15,775 nucleotides of DNA from JAUVHV01 sp964523875 (GCA_964523875.1 CAZGAS010000025.1:1-15775), one strand, 5' to 3'. Shown: positions 7,103-15,134, numbered from the stretch's first letter. The notes: generated from the letters alone by a model not told the origin. Translations and numbers: made by a program.

Positions 7103-8358
7103 TCAAAGGTCTTTTTTTAAAGATAGCGTTTATAGCAATTATCGTTATTAGCCCGGTATCTATTTTCGCGACAGAGGATAAGGGGGATAGTGAATTACCT
7201 CGATCTTTTATTACCAAGGAAGATATTTTTTATGAGCTGGGACTCTTTGCCGATGCAGTGACCTTGATAGATGCTGATTATGTAAGGGGCGTAACCGCTA
7301 AGGAGATGATATATGGTGCGCTGGATGGCATGCTCCCTTCCCTTGATTCTCATAGCTCTTTTTTGACTCCTGAAGAATATATAGACCTCAAGACTGATAC
7401 CTTTGGTGAATTTGGCGGTATTGGAATAAAGGTAACATTAAGGGATGATGCCCTTACAGTAGTTAGCCCGCTTGAGGGAACACCTGCCTATAAAGCAGGG
7501 ATAATCTCAGGTGATAGAATTCTGAAGGTTGATAACAAATCCACAAAAAATTTTAACCTCGATGACGCGTTGAAGGTCCTGCGGGGAATACCGGGGACAA
7601 GAGTAAAACTTACTATAATAAGAGAGGATGAGAACAGCTTGCGCGAGTTTACCATAAGGCGCGCTGTTATAAGAATAAGATCAGTAAAATCGGATTTAAT
7701 GCTTAATGATGATGTAGGCTATATAAGAATAGCGGATTTTCAGAAGCGTACAGGCTCAGATTTTAATAAGGCCCTTAAACGCCTTATTAAAAAAGATATG
7801 AAGGCATTGATAATTGACTTGAGGAATAATCCCGGGGGGCTTTTGGACGCGTCTATAATGGTATCGGAGATATTCCTGAAAAAACAAGATATTATAGTAT
7901 CTATCAGGGGAAGGGGTAAAAAGCAGGATACTATCTTTAAGTCAAATTCTTCAAGGCCTTATACGGATTTTCCCGTCGCGGTATTAATAAATCAGGGTTC
8001 CGCAAGCGCTTCAGAGATAGTCGCCGGCGCGCTAAGGGATAATAAGAGGGCCCTTCTTGTAGGTGAAAAGAGTTTTGGAAAAGGTTCTGTACAGACTGTT
8101 ATTCCTATGAAAGACGGTTCCGCCATACGCTTGACAACGAGTTATTACTATACCCCTTCAGGGGCTATTATACATGAAAAAGGTATCTTTCCGGATATTT
8201 TAGTAGAGTGGGATAGCCCCGTTTCGAATCCGGATACAGATAATAAGCCCAAGAGAAAGATTTCAAAGAAGCAAGCGCTTATCAACGACAACCAGATTAA
8301 AGAGGCCATTGAGTTACTTGAGGATAAGGCAAGATACACCTTATTATTGGACAATTAA
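7099..8358 (+). CDS. ctpA: Carboxy-terminal processing protease (S41 family, PDZ-containing)
   Basis: This 419-residue protease probably acts in the periplasm, trimming C-termini of envelope proteins; in several Gram-negatives CtpA degrades cell-wall hydrolases. A signal peptide or N-terminal anchor lies at about 5-24. An N-terminal helical segment with LDSHSSFLTPEEY (82-94) precedes a PDZ domain (about 100-190, GGIGIKV and AGIISGDRIL). The S41 core follows, with LIIDLRNNPGGLL (237-249). The catalytic Ser-Lys pair is S303 in GSASASEI and K328 in KSFGKGSVQ, with the supporting Q332. The 25-residue Ser-Lys spacing is that of the family. A basic, mostly helical tail closes the protein. It overlaps gatB by 4 bases and is directly followed by a divergent polysaccharide deacetylase, a pairing also common in Proteobacteria. 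Confidence 0.93.
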   Translation: MIKGLFLKIAFIAIIVISPVSIFATEDKGDSELPRSFITKEDIFYELGLFADAVTLIDADYVRGVTAKEMIYGALDGMLPSLDSHSSFLTPEEYIDLKTDTFGEFGGIGIKVTLRDDALTVVSPLEGTPAYKAGIISGDRILKVDNKSTKNFNLDDALKVLRGIPGTRVKLTIIREDENSLREFTIRRAVIRIRSVKSDLMLNDDVGYIRIADFQKRTGSDFNKALKRLIKKDMKALIIDLRNNPGGLLDASIMVSEIFLKKQDIIVSIRGRGKKQDTIFKSNSSRPYTDFPVAVLINQGSASASEIVAGALRDNKRALLVGEKSFGKGSVQTVIPMKDGSAIRLTTSYYYTPSGAIIHEKGIFPDILVEWDSPVSNPDTDNKPKRKISKKQALINDNQIKEAIELLEDKARYTLLLDN

Positions 8359-9138
8359 ATGCGCAAGAGAATATTGATAGGCCTGTCTGTAATCGTTTTT
8401 ATACTTCTGGTTTTTTTAGTTTTCCTGTTTTATGTTAATAAAGTTCCGGAAAAAGAGAGCCCCGCAAAGGTAGCTATAGTTCTTGATGATTGGGGCTATA
8501 ATTTAAAGAATATAGAGATGCTAAACACAGTTGAAATACCACTAACACTAGCGATATTGCCTAATCTGGCATTTTCAGATAATATCGCTTCTGCGGAACA
8601 CCAATACGCGAATAGAGAGCTTATACTCCATATGCCTATGGAGCCTGAGAACAGTTCTTTGCGGCTTGAACAGGATACTATACTGGATTCAATGGAGAGC
8701 GCTAGAATAAGGGTTATTATACAAGCCGCGTTAGAGACAGTGCCATTTGTTGCAGGCCTTTCCAATCATATGGGGTCAAAGGCAACGTGTAACAGAAAAG
8801 TTGTTAATGTTGTGATGGAAGAGCTAAGGTTGCGGGATATGTTTTTTTTAGATAGTGTGGCATCCTCAGAGACTATCTGCAGGCAGGTGGCTATGGATTA
8901 TGGAGTAGCCTTTGTCAAAAGAGATGTCTTTCTTGATAATATCGCGGACAAAGAATATATATCCAGCCAATTTGATAAACTTATAGCCGTAGCGCTGGAG
9001 AAGGGTTCAGCCGTAGGTATTGGCCATGATAGGTCTTTGACATTGGAGGTTATTAGGGAGAAGTCGGGCCAGCTTGAAGATAGTAATATTGAATTTGTGT
9101 TGATTTCAGAATTGGTTGAGAGGATAGATTCTAATTAA
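8359..9138 (+). CDS. Divergent polysaccharide deacetylase family protein (YibQ/DUF610 type)
   Basis: This 259-residue protein has one N-terminal membrane segment or uncleaved signal (about 5-26) and a periplasmic NodB-like barrel. Visible family motifs are AIVLDDWGYN (39-48), PLTLAILPN (61-69), ILHMPMEP (89-96), GLSNHMGS (133-140), FLDS (163-166), KRDVFLDN (187-194) and the final GIGHDR (220-225). Acidic and histidine residues at D43, D44, H91, H137, D165 and H223 could form a metal site, but activity on a carbohydrate has not been settled for this family and I do not assert it. The ATG touches the protease stop codon (TAA then ATG) and I see no ribosome site, so it is likely translated by coupling. 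Its place after ctpA matches the ctpA-yibQ pairing, though no envC-like gene is present here. Confidence 0.87.
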   Translation: MRKRILIGLSVIVFILLVFLVFLFYVNKVPEKESPAKVAIVLDDWGYNLKNIEMLNTVEIPLTLAILPNLAFSDNIASAEHQYANRELILHMPMEPENSSLRLEQDTILDSMESARIRVIIQAALETVPFVAGLSNHMGSKATCNRKVVNVVMEELRLRDMFFLDSVASSETICRQVAMDYGVAFVKRDVFLDNIADKEYISSQFDKLIAVALEKGSAVGIGHDRSLTLEVIREKSGQLEDSNIEFVLISELVERIDSN

Positions 9139-9187
9139 TTGAATCAGGATTATGGCATAAGTAACTATGAGAGATTTGATTCAATTA
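9136..9187 (+). repeat. Inverted repeat (hairpin) spanning the deacetylase stop codon, upstream of tsaD
   Basis: TAATTGAATCA at 9136-9146 and TGATTCAATTA at 9177-9187 are perfect 11-base complements separated by 30 bases. A small inner stem is possible (CATA 9156-9159 with TATG 9166-9169). The left arm includes the TAA stop of the preceding gene. The arm is AT-rich and is followed by mixed A and T rather than a T-run, so it is not a standard intrinsic terminator. It could limit read-through, protect an mRNA end, or be a protein-binding palindrome. The sequence differs from the hairpin before gatC. Confidence 0.6.
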
Positions 9188-9226
9188 TATTAAATATATC
9201 TAAGGTTATGGATAAGGAGAGAGAGC

Positions 9227-10231
9227 ATGCTGGTACTTGGTATTGAGACATCTTGCGATGAGACATCTATCGCGATAGCCTCAGGCGAAAGGCAAATATT
9301 GTCAAATATAGTTGTCTCCAGCCTCCATCTGCATAAGAGATACGGGGGCATCATACCCGAGATAGCGTGTCGGCATCATACAGAACTTATAAATCTTGTT
9401 CTTGCTAAAGCGTTAAAGAAGGCTAAGGTGAGATTGAGTGATATAGACGCTATAAGTGTAACCCAGGGCCCTGGCCTGGTAGGCGCCCTGCTTGTTGGTA
9501 TATCATTAGCGAAAGCGCTATCTTATAGCCTCAAGATACCTATCATACCGTTAAACCATCTCCACGGCCACATTTACGCGGCTACTCTTCATAATAAAGA
9601 AGTAAGGTTTCCATCTATCGGTCTTATTGTTTCAGGCGGGCATACCAGCTTGGTAGATATCAAAGATATCGGAAACCTGAGGCTTCTTGGCCAGACCAGA
9701 GATGACGCGTGTGGTGAAGCATTTGATAAAGTGGCAAAGATATTAAGATTGGGATTTCCAGGCGGCCCTGTTATAGAGAAATATGCTGAAAAAGGAGACT
9801 GTGAAAAAATAGAGTTTCCGCGTTCATATCTTAGCAAGGATACGTTTGATTTTAGTTTTAGTGGTATAAAGACAGCCGTATTGTATTTCGTAGATAAACT
9901 TAGAAAAAAAAGGCAAAAACTGCCTGTCTCGGATATATGCGCGGGTTTTCAGGAAGCGGTCTTTGATATGCTTCTTAACAAGACAAGGGCCTGTTGTAAA
10001 AGCAGTAAAGCAAAGAGCTTGTTAATAGGCGGCGGGGTAAGCGCTAATAAAATGTTGCGAAAAAGGCTTGAGGATTTAAGTGATGGTCTGGGCATCGAGG
10101 CCCTCTTTCCGCCTGAGGGTATGTCTATGGATAACGCCGCGATGATCGCGTCTTTAGGTTGTTACATGTATAGCAGAAAAAGATTTGGTGATTACTCATT
10201 TACAGCTAAACCCAATCTGAATTTTAAATAA
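9227..10231 (+). CDS. tsaD: tRNA N6-adenosine threonylcarbamoyltransferase
   Basis: TsaD transfers the threonylcarbamoyl group from threonylcarbamoyl-adenylate to A37 of tRNAs that read ANN codons (t6A), working with TsaB and TsaE. The 334-residue length is standard. ASKHA-fold and family motifs are clear: GIETSCDETS (5-14), YGGIIPEIACRHH (39-51), TQGPGLVGALLVG (79-91) and VSGGHTSL (135-142). Others are GEAFDKVAK (163-171), GGPVIEK, FSFSGIKTAV (209-218), GGGVSANKMLR (268-278) and PPEGMSMDNAAMIA. Metal ligands H111 and H115 (NHLHGH) and D302 line up with the E. coli protein. A good ribosome site (AAGGAG, 9214-9219) lies 7 bases before the ATG. An 88-base gap separates it from the gene before. 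The MoxR gene follows after 15 bases, so tsaD probably heads the Bat transcript. Confidence 0.97.
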   Translation: MLVLGIETSCDETSIAIASGERQILSNIVVSSLHLHKRYGGIIPEIACRHHTELINLVLAKALKKAKVRLSDIDAISVTQGPGLVGALLVGISLAKALSYSLKIPIIPLNHLHGHIYAATLHNKEVRFPSIGLIVSGGHTSLVDIKDIGNLRLLGQTRDDACGEAFDKVAKILRLGFPGGPVIEKYAEKGDCEKIEFPRSYLSKDTFDFSFSGIKTAVLYFVDKLRKKRQKLPVSDICAGFQEAVFDMLLNKTRACCKSSKAKSLLIGGGVSANKMLRKRLEDLSDGLGIEALFPPEGMSMDNAAMIASLGCYMYSRKRFGDYSFTAKPNLNFK

Positions 10232-10246
10232 AAAAAGGAGATAGAT

Positions 10247-11239
10247 ATGCAGGTTAATATAGAAGCTATAAACAAGAGAGTTACACAGGAGAGTGCCTTT
10301 ATTAAAAATATATTTTCTGGTATTGAAGAAGTTATTGTAGGCCAGAGATATCTTTTAGAGCGGTTATTGGTAGGGCTCATGGCAAATGGGCACGTGCTTA
10401 TTGAATCTGTTCCAGGGCTTGCTAAAACCTTGAGTGTAAGCGTATTGTCAAAACTTATAAATGCAAAATTTCATAGGCTCCAATTTACCCCTGATCTCTT
10501 ACCGGCAGATATTATCGGTACGCTTGTTTACAACATGAAAGAAGGTGTATTTGTTACAAAGAAGGGGCCTATATTCGCGAACATGATATTGGCAGATGAG
10601 ATAAACAGGGCCCCTGCAAAGGTTCAGAGTGCGCTTTTAGAGGCCATGCAGGAGCGGCAGGTAACTATTGGCGAGGAGACCTTTAAGCTTGAAGAGCCAT
10701 TTCTTGTGTTGGCTACACAGAATCCCATTGAGCAGGAGGGGACATATAGCCTTCCGGAGGCACAGATAGACCGTTTCATGTTGAAGATCAACATAACTTA
10801 TCCTAATAAGGATGAGGAGCTAAGAATCTTACAGCGCATGGCAGAGACTGACAAAAAGATAGATATAAAGCCTGTTGTGGAGGCATCAGAGATCTTAGCG
10901 GCACGACGGGTTGTAAATGAAGTATATATTGATCAGAAGTTACAAAAATATATAGTTGATATTGTCTTTGCGACACGCAAACCTCTTGATTATGGACTTG
11001 GTGACATAGCATCCTTTTTACGTTACGGAGCTAGTCCCAGGGCAAGTATAGCGCTTACATTAGCATCGAAGGCATACGCTTTTATTCATGGGCAAGGTTA
11101 TGTGACTCCCCAGGATATAAAAGACATTGCGCCTGATGTGCTTAGGCACCGTGTTCTCATAAGTTATGAAGCAGAGGCACAATCTAAAACATCGGATGAT
11201 GTAATAAAGAGATTATTGGAAGAGGTAAAGGTGCCCTAG
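10247..11239 (+). CDS. MoxR-family AAA+ ATPase of the Bat locus
   Basis: MoxR ATPases are thought to remodel or activate VWA-domain partner proteins using ATP hydrolysis. This 330-residue cytosolic protein has the full module: IVGQ entry motif (30-33), Walker A SVPGLAKT (54-61), the RLQFTPDLLPADIIGT block (77-92), and Walker B MILADEINRAP (113-123). It also has the LLEAMQERQVT insert helix, sensor 1 in ATQNPIEQEGTY (156-167), the arginine of EAQIDRF (R176) and sensor 2 GASPRAS (261-267). The first residue of the P-loop is serine where glycine is common; other MoxR proteins also vary here (for example Asp), so ATP binding is probably retained. A strong ribosome site (AAAGGAG ending at 10240) is 6 bases before the ATG. 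The DUF58 gene starts 2 bases after its stop. Confidence 0.94.
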   Translation: MQVNIEAINKRVTQESAFIKNIFSGIEEVIVGQRYLLERLLVGLMANGHVLIESVPGLAKTLSVSVLSKLINAKFHRLQFTPDLLPADIIGTLVYNMKEGVFVTKKGPIFANMILADEINRAPAKVQSALLEAMQERQVTIGEETFKLEEPFLVLATQNPIEQEGTYSLPEAQIDRFMLKINITYPNKDEELRILQRMAETDKKIDIKPVVEASEILAARRVVNEVYIDQKLQKYIVDIVFATRKPLDYGLGDIASFLRYGASPRASIALTLASKAYAFIHGQGYVTPQDIKDIAPDVLRHRVLISYEAEAQSKTSDDVIKRLLEEVKVP

Positions 11240-11241
11240 TC

Positions 11242-12153
11242 ATGCCTGAAAAAGAGATAATCGGACAACTGCCTGATGAGATGGCTGCTAAGATACGCAG
11301 AATATCTATTACTACTTCAAGGATAGTTCAGGAGATATTTACAGGTCGATATCATAGCGCGTTCAAAGGCAGAGGCATGGAATTTGATTCTGTTAGAGAG
11401 TATCAGCCTGGTGACGAAATTCGTAGTATAGATTGGAATGTTACGGCGAGAACAGGGCGCTTGCAGATCAAAAAGTTTATTGAGGAGAGAGAGCTTTCTG
11501 TAATGCTTTTGCTCGATACGTCTTTTTCCTGTCGTTTCGGCTCTAATGCTCAGCTTAAGAGTGACCTGGCAGCCGAGATATGTTCTGTGCTCGCGTTTTC
11601 ATCAACATACAATGGGGATAAAGTAGGATTATTTTTGTTTACCAATAAGGTTGAAAAGATTATTCCCCCTAAAAAAGGGACAAACCATGTCTTGAGGATA
11701 ATAAGAGAGGCGCTTGCTTATGAACCTAAGGGGGTAAAAACAGATATACGTGCGCCAATAGATTATCTTAATAAGATTATGCATCAAAAGGCTGTATGTT
11801 TTATTATCTCAGATTTTTTGGTTCAGGATTATCAGGATCCTCTTGTTGCGGCAAAGCAGAGGCATGATATTATAGTGATACGTGTCATTGACCCGAGAGA
11901 GGTGGATATCCCCAATGCCGGACTCGTTACTCTTGATGACGCGGAAAGCGGAGAGCAGATTGTTGTTGATACTTCAAGCGCTGCTGTAAGGGCGCAGTAT
12001 CACGAGACATCGCTTAATAGATTAAGATCTCAGGATGAGTTTTTCTCATCTAACGGGATTGATAGTATCGATGTATATACAGATTCCCCGTATATTGATC
12101 CCCTGATAGGATTCCTTAAAAAGCGCGCACTAAGACAACGCAGAGGTTTTTGA
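11242..12153 (+). CDS. DUF58 protein with VWA-like fold, partner of MoxR
   Basis: DUF58 proteins are nearly always encoded next to a MoxR ATPase and are presumed adaptors or substrates; the reaction, if any, is unknown. This 303-residue protein has no signal peptide or membrane segment, so it should be cytosolic. The DUF58 signature is strong: GRYHSAFKGRGMEFD (35-49), REYQPGDEIRSIDWNVTAR (52-70) and LQIKKFIEERE (74-84). The following half has a VWA-like fold with an apparently complete MIDAS set: D92, S94 and S96 (DTSFS), T167 and D191 (ISDF). Longer DUF58 proteins carry N-terminal membrane helices; this is the short form. The start has only a modest ribosome site (AAAGG about 10 bases upstream) inside the end of the MoxR gene, pointing to coupled translation. 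Confidence 0.92.
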   Translation: MPEKEIIGQLPDEMAAKIRRISITTSRIVQEIFTGRYHSAFKGRGMEFDSVREYQPGDEIRSIDWNVTARTGRLQIKKFIEERELSVMLLLDTSFSCRFGSNAQLKSDLAAEICSVLAFSSTYNGDKVGLFLFTNKVEKIIPPKKGTNHVLRIIREALAYEPKGVKTDIRAPIDYLNKIMHQKAVCFIISDFLVQDYQDPLVAAKQRHDIIVIRVIDPREVDIPNAGLVTLDDAESGEQIVVDTSSAAVRAQYHETSLNRLRSQDEFFSSNGIDSIDVYTDSPYIDPLIGFLKKRALRQRRGF

Positions 12154-12163
12154 AAATAAGTTA

Positions 12164-13111
12164 ATGCAAAGGCAAAATCCGCTACAGTATATATCTATAA
12201 TCTTTTTCCTTATTCTGTTATATACATTTTCTCCTAAATGCATGGCAAATCTCTTTTCAGAGAGCAATATCACCCCTAACATACGAGTTGTATCACGCGT
12301 CAATAAGAAGAGTACCAGTATCGGCGAAGAACTGCGCTATGATATATATTTATATATGGATCCTGCTACTGAGATAGAGATACCTACACTTAAAGAGATA
12401 GGTAATTTTTTAGTTAAAGATTCCGGGATGACTAGGAGAGAGGATTCTATCAGGGAGGTAGTAAATGTCTGGTATATTCTTGCAATATACGAGACAGGTG
12501 ATCAGCTTATAGAAGGGGTTGATATAAAATATAAAACAAGGGAAGGTATTTGGCGCAATATTCGATCAGGAAAAATAAAAATATATGTCCAGTCTGTATT
12601 TGAAAGATCAAAAATAGAAGCGAACATAAAACCCATAGAGGGGCCAATAAATCTTATGTTCCCATACACATGGCATATTGTAATGTGTTTTATGGCTTTT
12701 CCTTTTGGCGTATATCTTATTCATGCTTACATTAAGAAGAGAAGAAAGGTTTTAGCTGATAAGAGAGGTTATCCAGGGCAGAGATTTTTATTGTATAACC
12801 AGCTTTGCAAGGATACGCAGGCCTTGAAAAGAAACAGTGATATTTGCGGTGATGATTTTATTAAATACGTGGACCTTACTAAACGGTATCTTGGTTCAGT
12901 TGTTGAGGCCGGTAATTATGAATTTACTACAGAGGAATTTTTGAATATAGTAAAGGTCCATAAGGATGTATCAAGCAAATACGGTGAAGGCCTAAGTTTT
13001 TTACTAAGAGTTTCCGATATGGCAAAGTTTGCAAACTATCAACCGACTCCTGCACAACTAAGAAAAGCAGTCTCTTTTGTAGGCAACCTTATTCGCGACT
13101 TAACTCCTTAA
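12164..13111 (+). CDS. Small BatD/DUF4381-like single-pass membrane protein of the Bat locus
   Basis: I do not recognise this 315-residue protein with certainty. It has an N-terminal signal peptide (hydrophobic about 8-22, likely cleavage near CMA at 26-28). A beta-rich periplasmic region runs from about 38 to 145, beginning IRVVSRVNKKSTSIGEELRYDIYL-like as in BatD Ig-type domains. An EANIKPIEGPINL segment (152-164) resembles the short motif that precedes the membrane helix in BatD and DUF4381 proteins. One membrane helix follows (about 168-190), then a basic stretch KKRRK and a cytosolic helical domain of about 120 residues. BatD of Bacteroidetes is roughly twice as long. Its place between DUF58 and BatA is where DUF4381 genes occur in Proteobacteria. 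I infer a fusion-like intermediate. The ATG has no clear ribosome site, but the signal peptide supports this start. Confidence 0.75.
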   Translation: MQRQNPLQYISIIFFLILLYTFSPKCMANLFSESNITPNIRVVSRVNKKSTSIGEELRYDIYLYMDPATEIEIPTLKEIGNFLVKDSGMTRREDSIREVVNVWYILAIYETGDQLIEGVDIKYKTREGIWRNIRSGKIKIYVQSVFERSKIEANIKPIEGPINLMFPYTWHIVMCFMAFPFGVYLIHAYIKKRRKVLADKRGYPGQRFLLYNQLCKDTQALKRNSDICGDDFIKYVDLTKRYLGSVVEAGNYEFTTEEFLNIVKVHKDVSSKYGEGLSFLLRVSDMAKFANYQPTPAQLRKAVSFVGNLIRDLTP

Positions 13112-13124
13112 GGGGGTAGAGATT

Positions 13125-14129
13125 TTGAATATCAGTTTTTACAATCCATGGTTTCTTTTTTTGATTCCCGGTATCTTTATAGCAGGTTTTTTTATAAAGA
13201 ATATTAAAAGGCTGGCGGGATTACGTTTTTCATCCATAAGCCTTTTTTCGGAGCGTGGCTTTTCTTTTCGCAGTCATGCGAGGCTAAATCTTGTTTATTT
13301 AAGGTGTATAGCTTTAAGTCTTCTAGTTATTGCGCTCGCGAGGCCCCAGTCACCTATAGAAGATACTATAAAAAGGTCTGAGGGCATAGATATTATATTG
13401 GCTATAGATGTGTCCACAAGTATGCTTGCCGAAGATTTTACGATCGGCAAAAACAAGCGCAATAGGCTTTATGCTGTCAAGGAGGTTATCCCGGATTTTA
13501 TTAGAAAACGCAAGGATGACAGGATTGCGATGATTGTATTTGCAACAAGACCTTTCATAGCAAGCCCTTTAACGCTTAACCATGATTGGCTTCTTAAGCG
13601 CTTTGAAAAACTGGAGGCCGGTACTTTGGGCAACAGGACAGCTATTGGTTCTGCCATAGCCTCTTCTCTAAATAGATTGAAGAAATCTAAGGCAAAGAGC
13701 AAGATAATAATACTGCTGACAGATGGCAGGAATAATGCCGGTGAGATAACGCCAGAGACCGCGGCAGATATCGCAGAGGCGCTAAATGTAAAGATATACA
13801 CAATAGGAGCCGGAACATTCGGATCCGCCCCTTATCCCGTACTGGATGAATCAGGCAACTTAATAGGATATGATTCAGTAAAGATAGATATAGATGAGCC
13901 CTTGCTGAGAAAGATAGCGCAAAAAACAAAGGGAAGATATTTTAGGGTTACAGATACCGCTTCGCTAAAGAAAGTTTATAAAGAGATAGATAGTATGGAA
14001 AGATTTAGCATGCAAGACAGCGCTTATGATGAATACAATGAACTCTTCGCAGGGTTTTTATTGGCAGGGCTTATTTTTTTATTGCTTGAGATCTTACTGT
14101 CTAACACTATTCTAAGAAGGATACCTTGA
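13125..14129 (+). CDS. batA: BatA-type membrane VWA-domain protein
   Basis: This 334-residue inner-membrane protein has two N-terminal helices (about 8-25 and 55-72), a cytosol- or periplasm-facing VWA domain (about 88-290) and a C-terminal membrane helix (about 307-326). The LARPQ motif after helix 2 (71-75) is characteristic of BatA/BatB. The MIDAS metal site is complete: DVSTS (95-99), T172 in GNRTAIG, and D200 in LLTDGRNN. BatA proteins belong to the Bacteroides aerotolerance type loci; a role in envelope stress or protein assembly is proposed for the family, but the client here is unknown. The start codon is TTG at 13125, supported by AGGGGG at 13111-13116 with 8-base spacing; no ATG occurs before the VWA domain, so TTG is the only sensible start. 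The batB start lies at its stop codon. Confidence 0.9.
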   Translation: MNISFYNPWFLFLIPGIFIAGFFIKNIKRLAGLRFSSISLFSERGFSFRSHARLNLVYLRCIALSLLVIALARPQSPIEDTIKRSEGIDIILAIDVSTSMLAEDFTIGKNKRNRLYAVKEVIPDFIRKRKDDRIAMIVFATRPFIASPLTLNHDWLLKRFEKLEAGTLGNRTAIGSAIASSLNRLKKSKAKSKIIILLTDGRNNAGEITPETAADIAEALNVKIYTIGAGTFGSAPYPVLDESGNLIGYDSVKIDIDEPLLRKIAQKTKGRYFRVTDTASLKKVYKEIDSMERFSMQDSAYDEYNELFAGFLLAGLIFLLLEILLSNTILRRIP

Positions 14130-14131
14130 CC

Positions 14132-15133
14132 ATGAGGTTCGAAAGCCCACTTATTGTTATATATGTCTTCTGGTCTATACCAGTTATAATATTTTTCTGG
14201 ATATTTTTTATAAATAGAAAGAGAGCTTCTATGAGCTCTTTTGTCAGCTCGTCCCTCTGGCATGAGATGGCTTCTTCATTTAGTATCCGCAGAGAATATG
14301 TAAAGATTGCGCTTTTAAGCCTATCTCTCCTACTGCTTCTTGGAGCGCTTGCCAGGCCACAGATAGGTTTTCAATGGAAAGAGGTCAAGCGTAAAGGCCT
14401 GGACATTATATTTGCTATTGATACTTCAAAAAGCATGCTTGCACAAGATATAAGCCCGAACAGATTAGAGCGCACAAAAATGGCAGTAGAATACATGCTT
14501 AAACAGCTTAAGGGCGACAGGATAGGCCTAATAGTGTTTTCCGGCGAAGCTTTTTTGCAGTGTCCGTTGACCTTAGATTATGAAGGCTTTAGAGTCTCTC
14601 TTTCAGATATAGATACAGATTATATCTCAAGAGGCGGGACTTCAATATCAGAAGCCATAATGGAGGCTGTAAGATCTTATGAATCAGGGCAGAGAAAATA
14701 TAAGGTTTTAATCCTTATAAGTGATGGTGAAGACCTTGAGGGAGACGCCTTAAAAGCTGCTCATATCGCAAAAGAAGAAAAAATAAAAATCTTTTGTATT
14801 GGAGTTGGCTCAAAGGGCGGTTCATTGCTTTCGGTAAGTGACGTCAATGGAAACACAACGCATATAGAAGATCGAAACGGACAAAAGGTAATATCCCGCT
14901 TGAATGAAAAGATTCTTAAGAGAATAGCGTTTATTACAGGTGGGGCATATATACATAGCTCAGGAATCGATTTTGGCTTAAACACAATTTATCAAGATAA
15001 GATATCCATTATGGATAAAAGAGATATTAAGGGTAAGATGCATAAACAATATAATGAAAAATTCCAGATTCCACTATTACTTGCAGCTATTTTGCTCATG
15101 TTGGAGTCGTACATCAGTAATCGGAGATTATAG
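14132..15133 (+). CDS. batB: BatB-type membrane VWA-domain protein
   Basis: This is a second VWA membrane protein, paralogous to its upstream neighbour and with the same layout: helices at about 8-28 and 58-75, VWA domain about 90-285, C-terminal helix about 311-327. Numbers here follow the TTG-initiated form. The LARPQ motif (75-79) is present and the MIDAS site is complete: DTSKS (99-103), T172 in RGGTSIS, and D200 in ISDGEDLEG. The short batA-like feature SGEAFLQCPLTLDY (139-152) is typical of BatB. Two starts are possible: TTG at 14126, overlapping the batA stop, or ATG at 14132. I chose ATG because MRFESP matches usual BatB N-termini; AGAAGG at 14115-14120 would serve either. The pair probably form hetero-oligomers, which is inference. 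The TPR gene begins one base after its stop. Confidence 0.9.
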   Translation: MRFESPLIVIYVFWSIPVIIFFWIFFINRKRASMSSFVSSSLWHEMASSFSIRREYVKIALLSLSLLLLLGALARPQIGFQWKEVKRKGLDIIFAIDTSKSMLAQDISPNRLERTKMAVEYMLKQLKGDRIGLIVFSGEAFLQCPLTLDYEGFRVSLSDIDTDYISRGGTSISEAIMEAVRSYESGQRKYKVLILISDGEDLEGDALKAAHIAKEEKIKIFCIGVGSKGGSLLSVSDVNGNTTHIEDRNGQKVISRLNEKILKRIAFITGGAYIHSSGIDFGLNTIYQDKISIMDKRDIKGKMHKQYNEKFQIPLLLAAILLMLESYISNRRL

Positions 15134-15134
15134 T

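Noticed and set aside
9176..9202. Promoter for tsaD (TTGATT with TATCTA)
   Set aside because: The spacing is 15 bases and the -10 is weak in a generally AT-rich stretch; not strong enough to list as a feature.
13469..13801. 110-residue minus-strand open frame opposite batA
   Set aside because: It lies opposite the VWA domain with its intact metal site; no independent coding signal.
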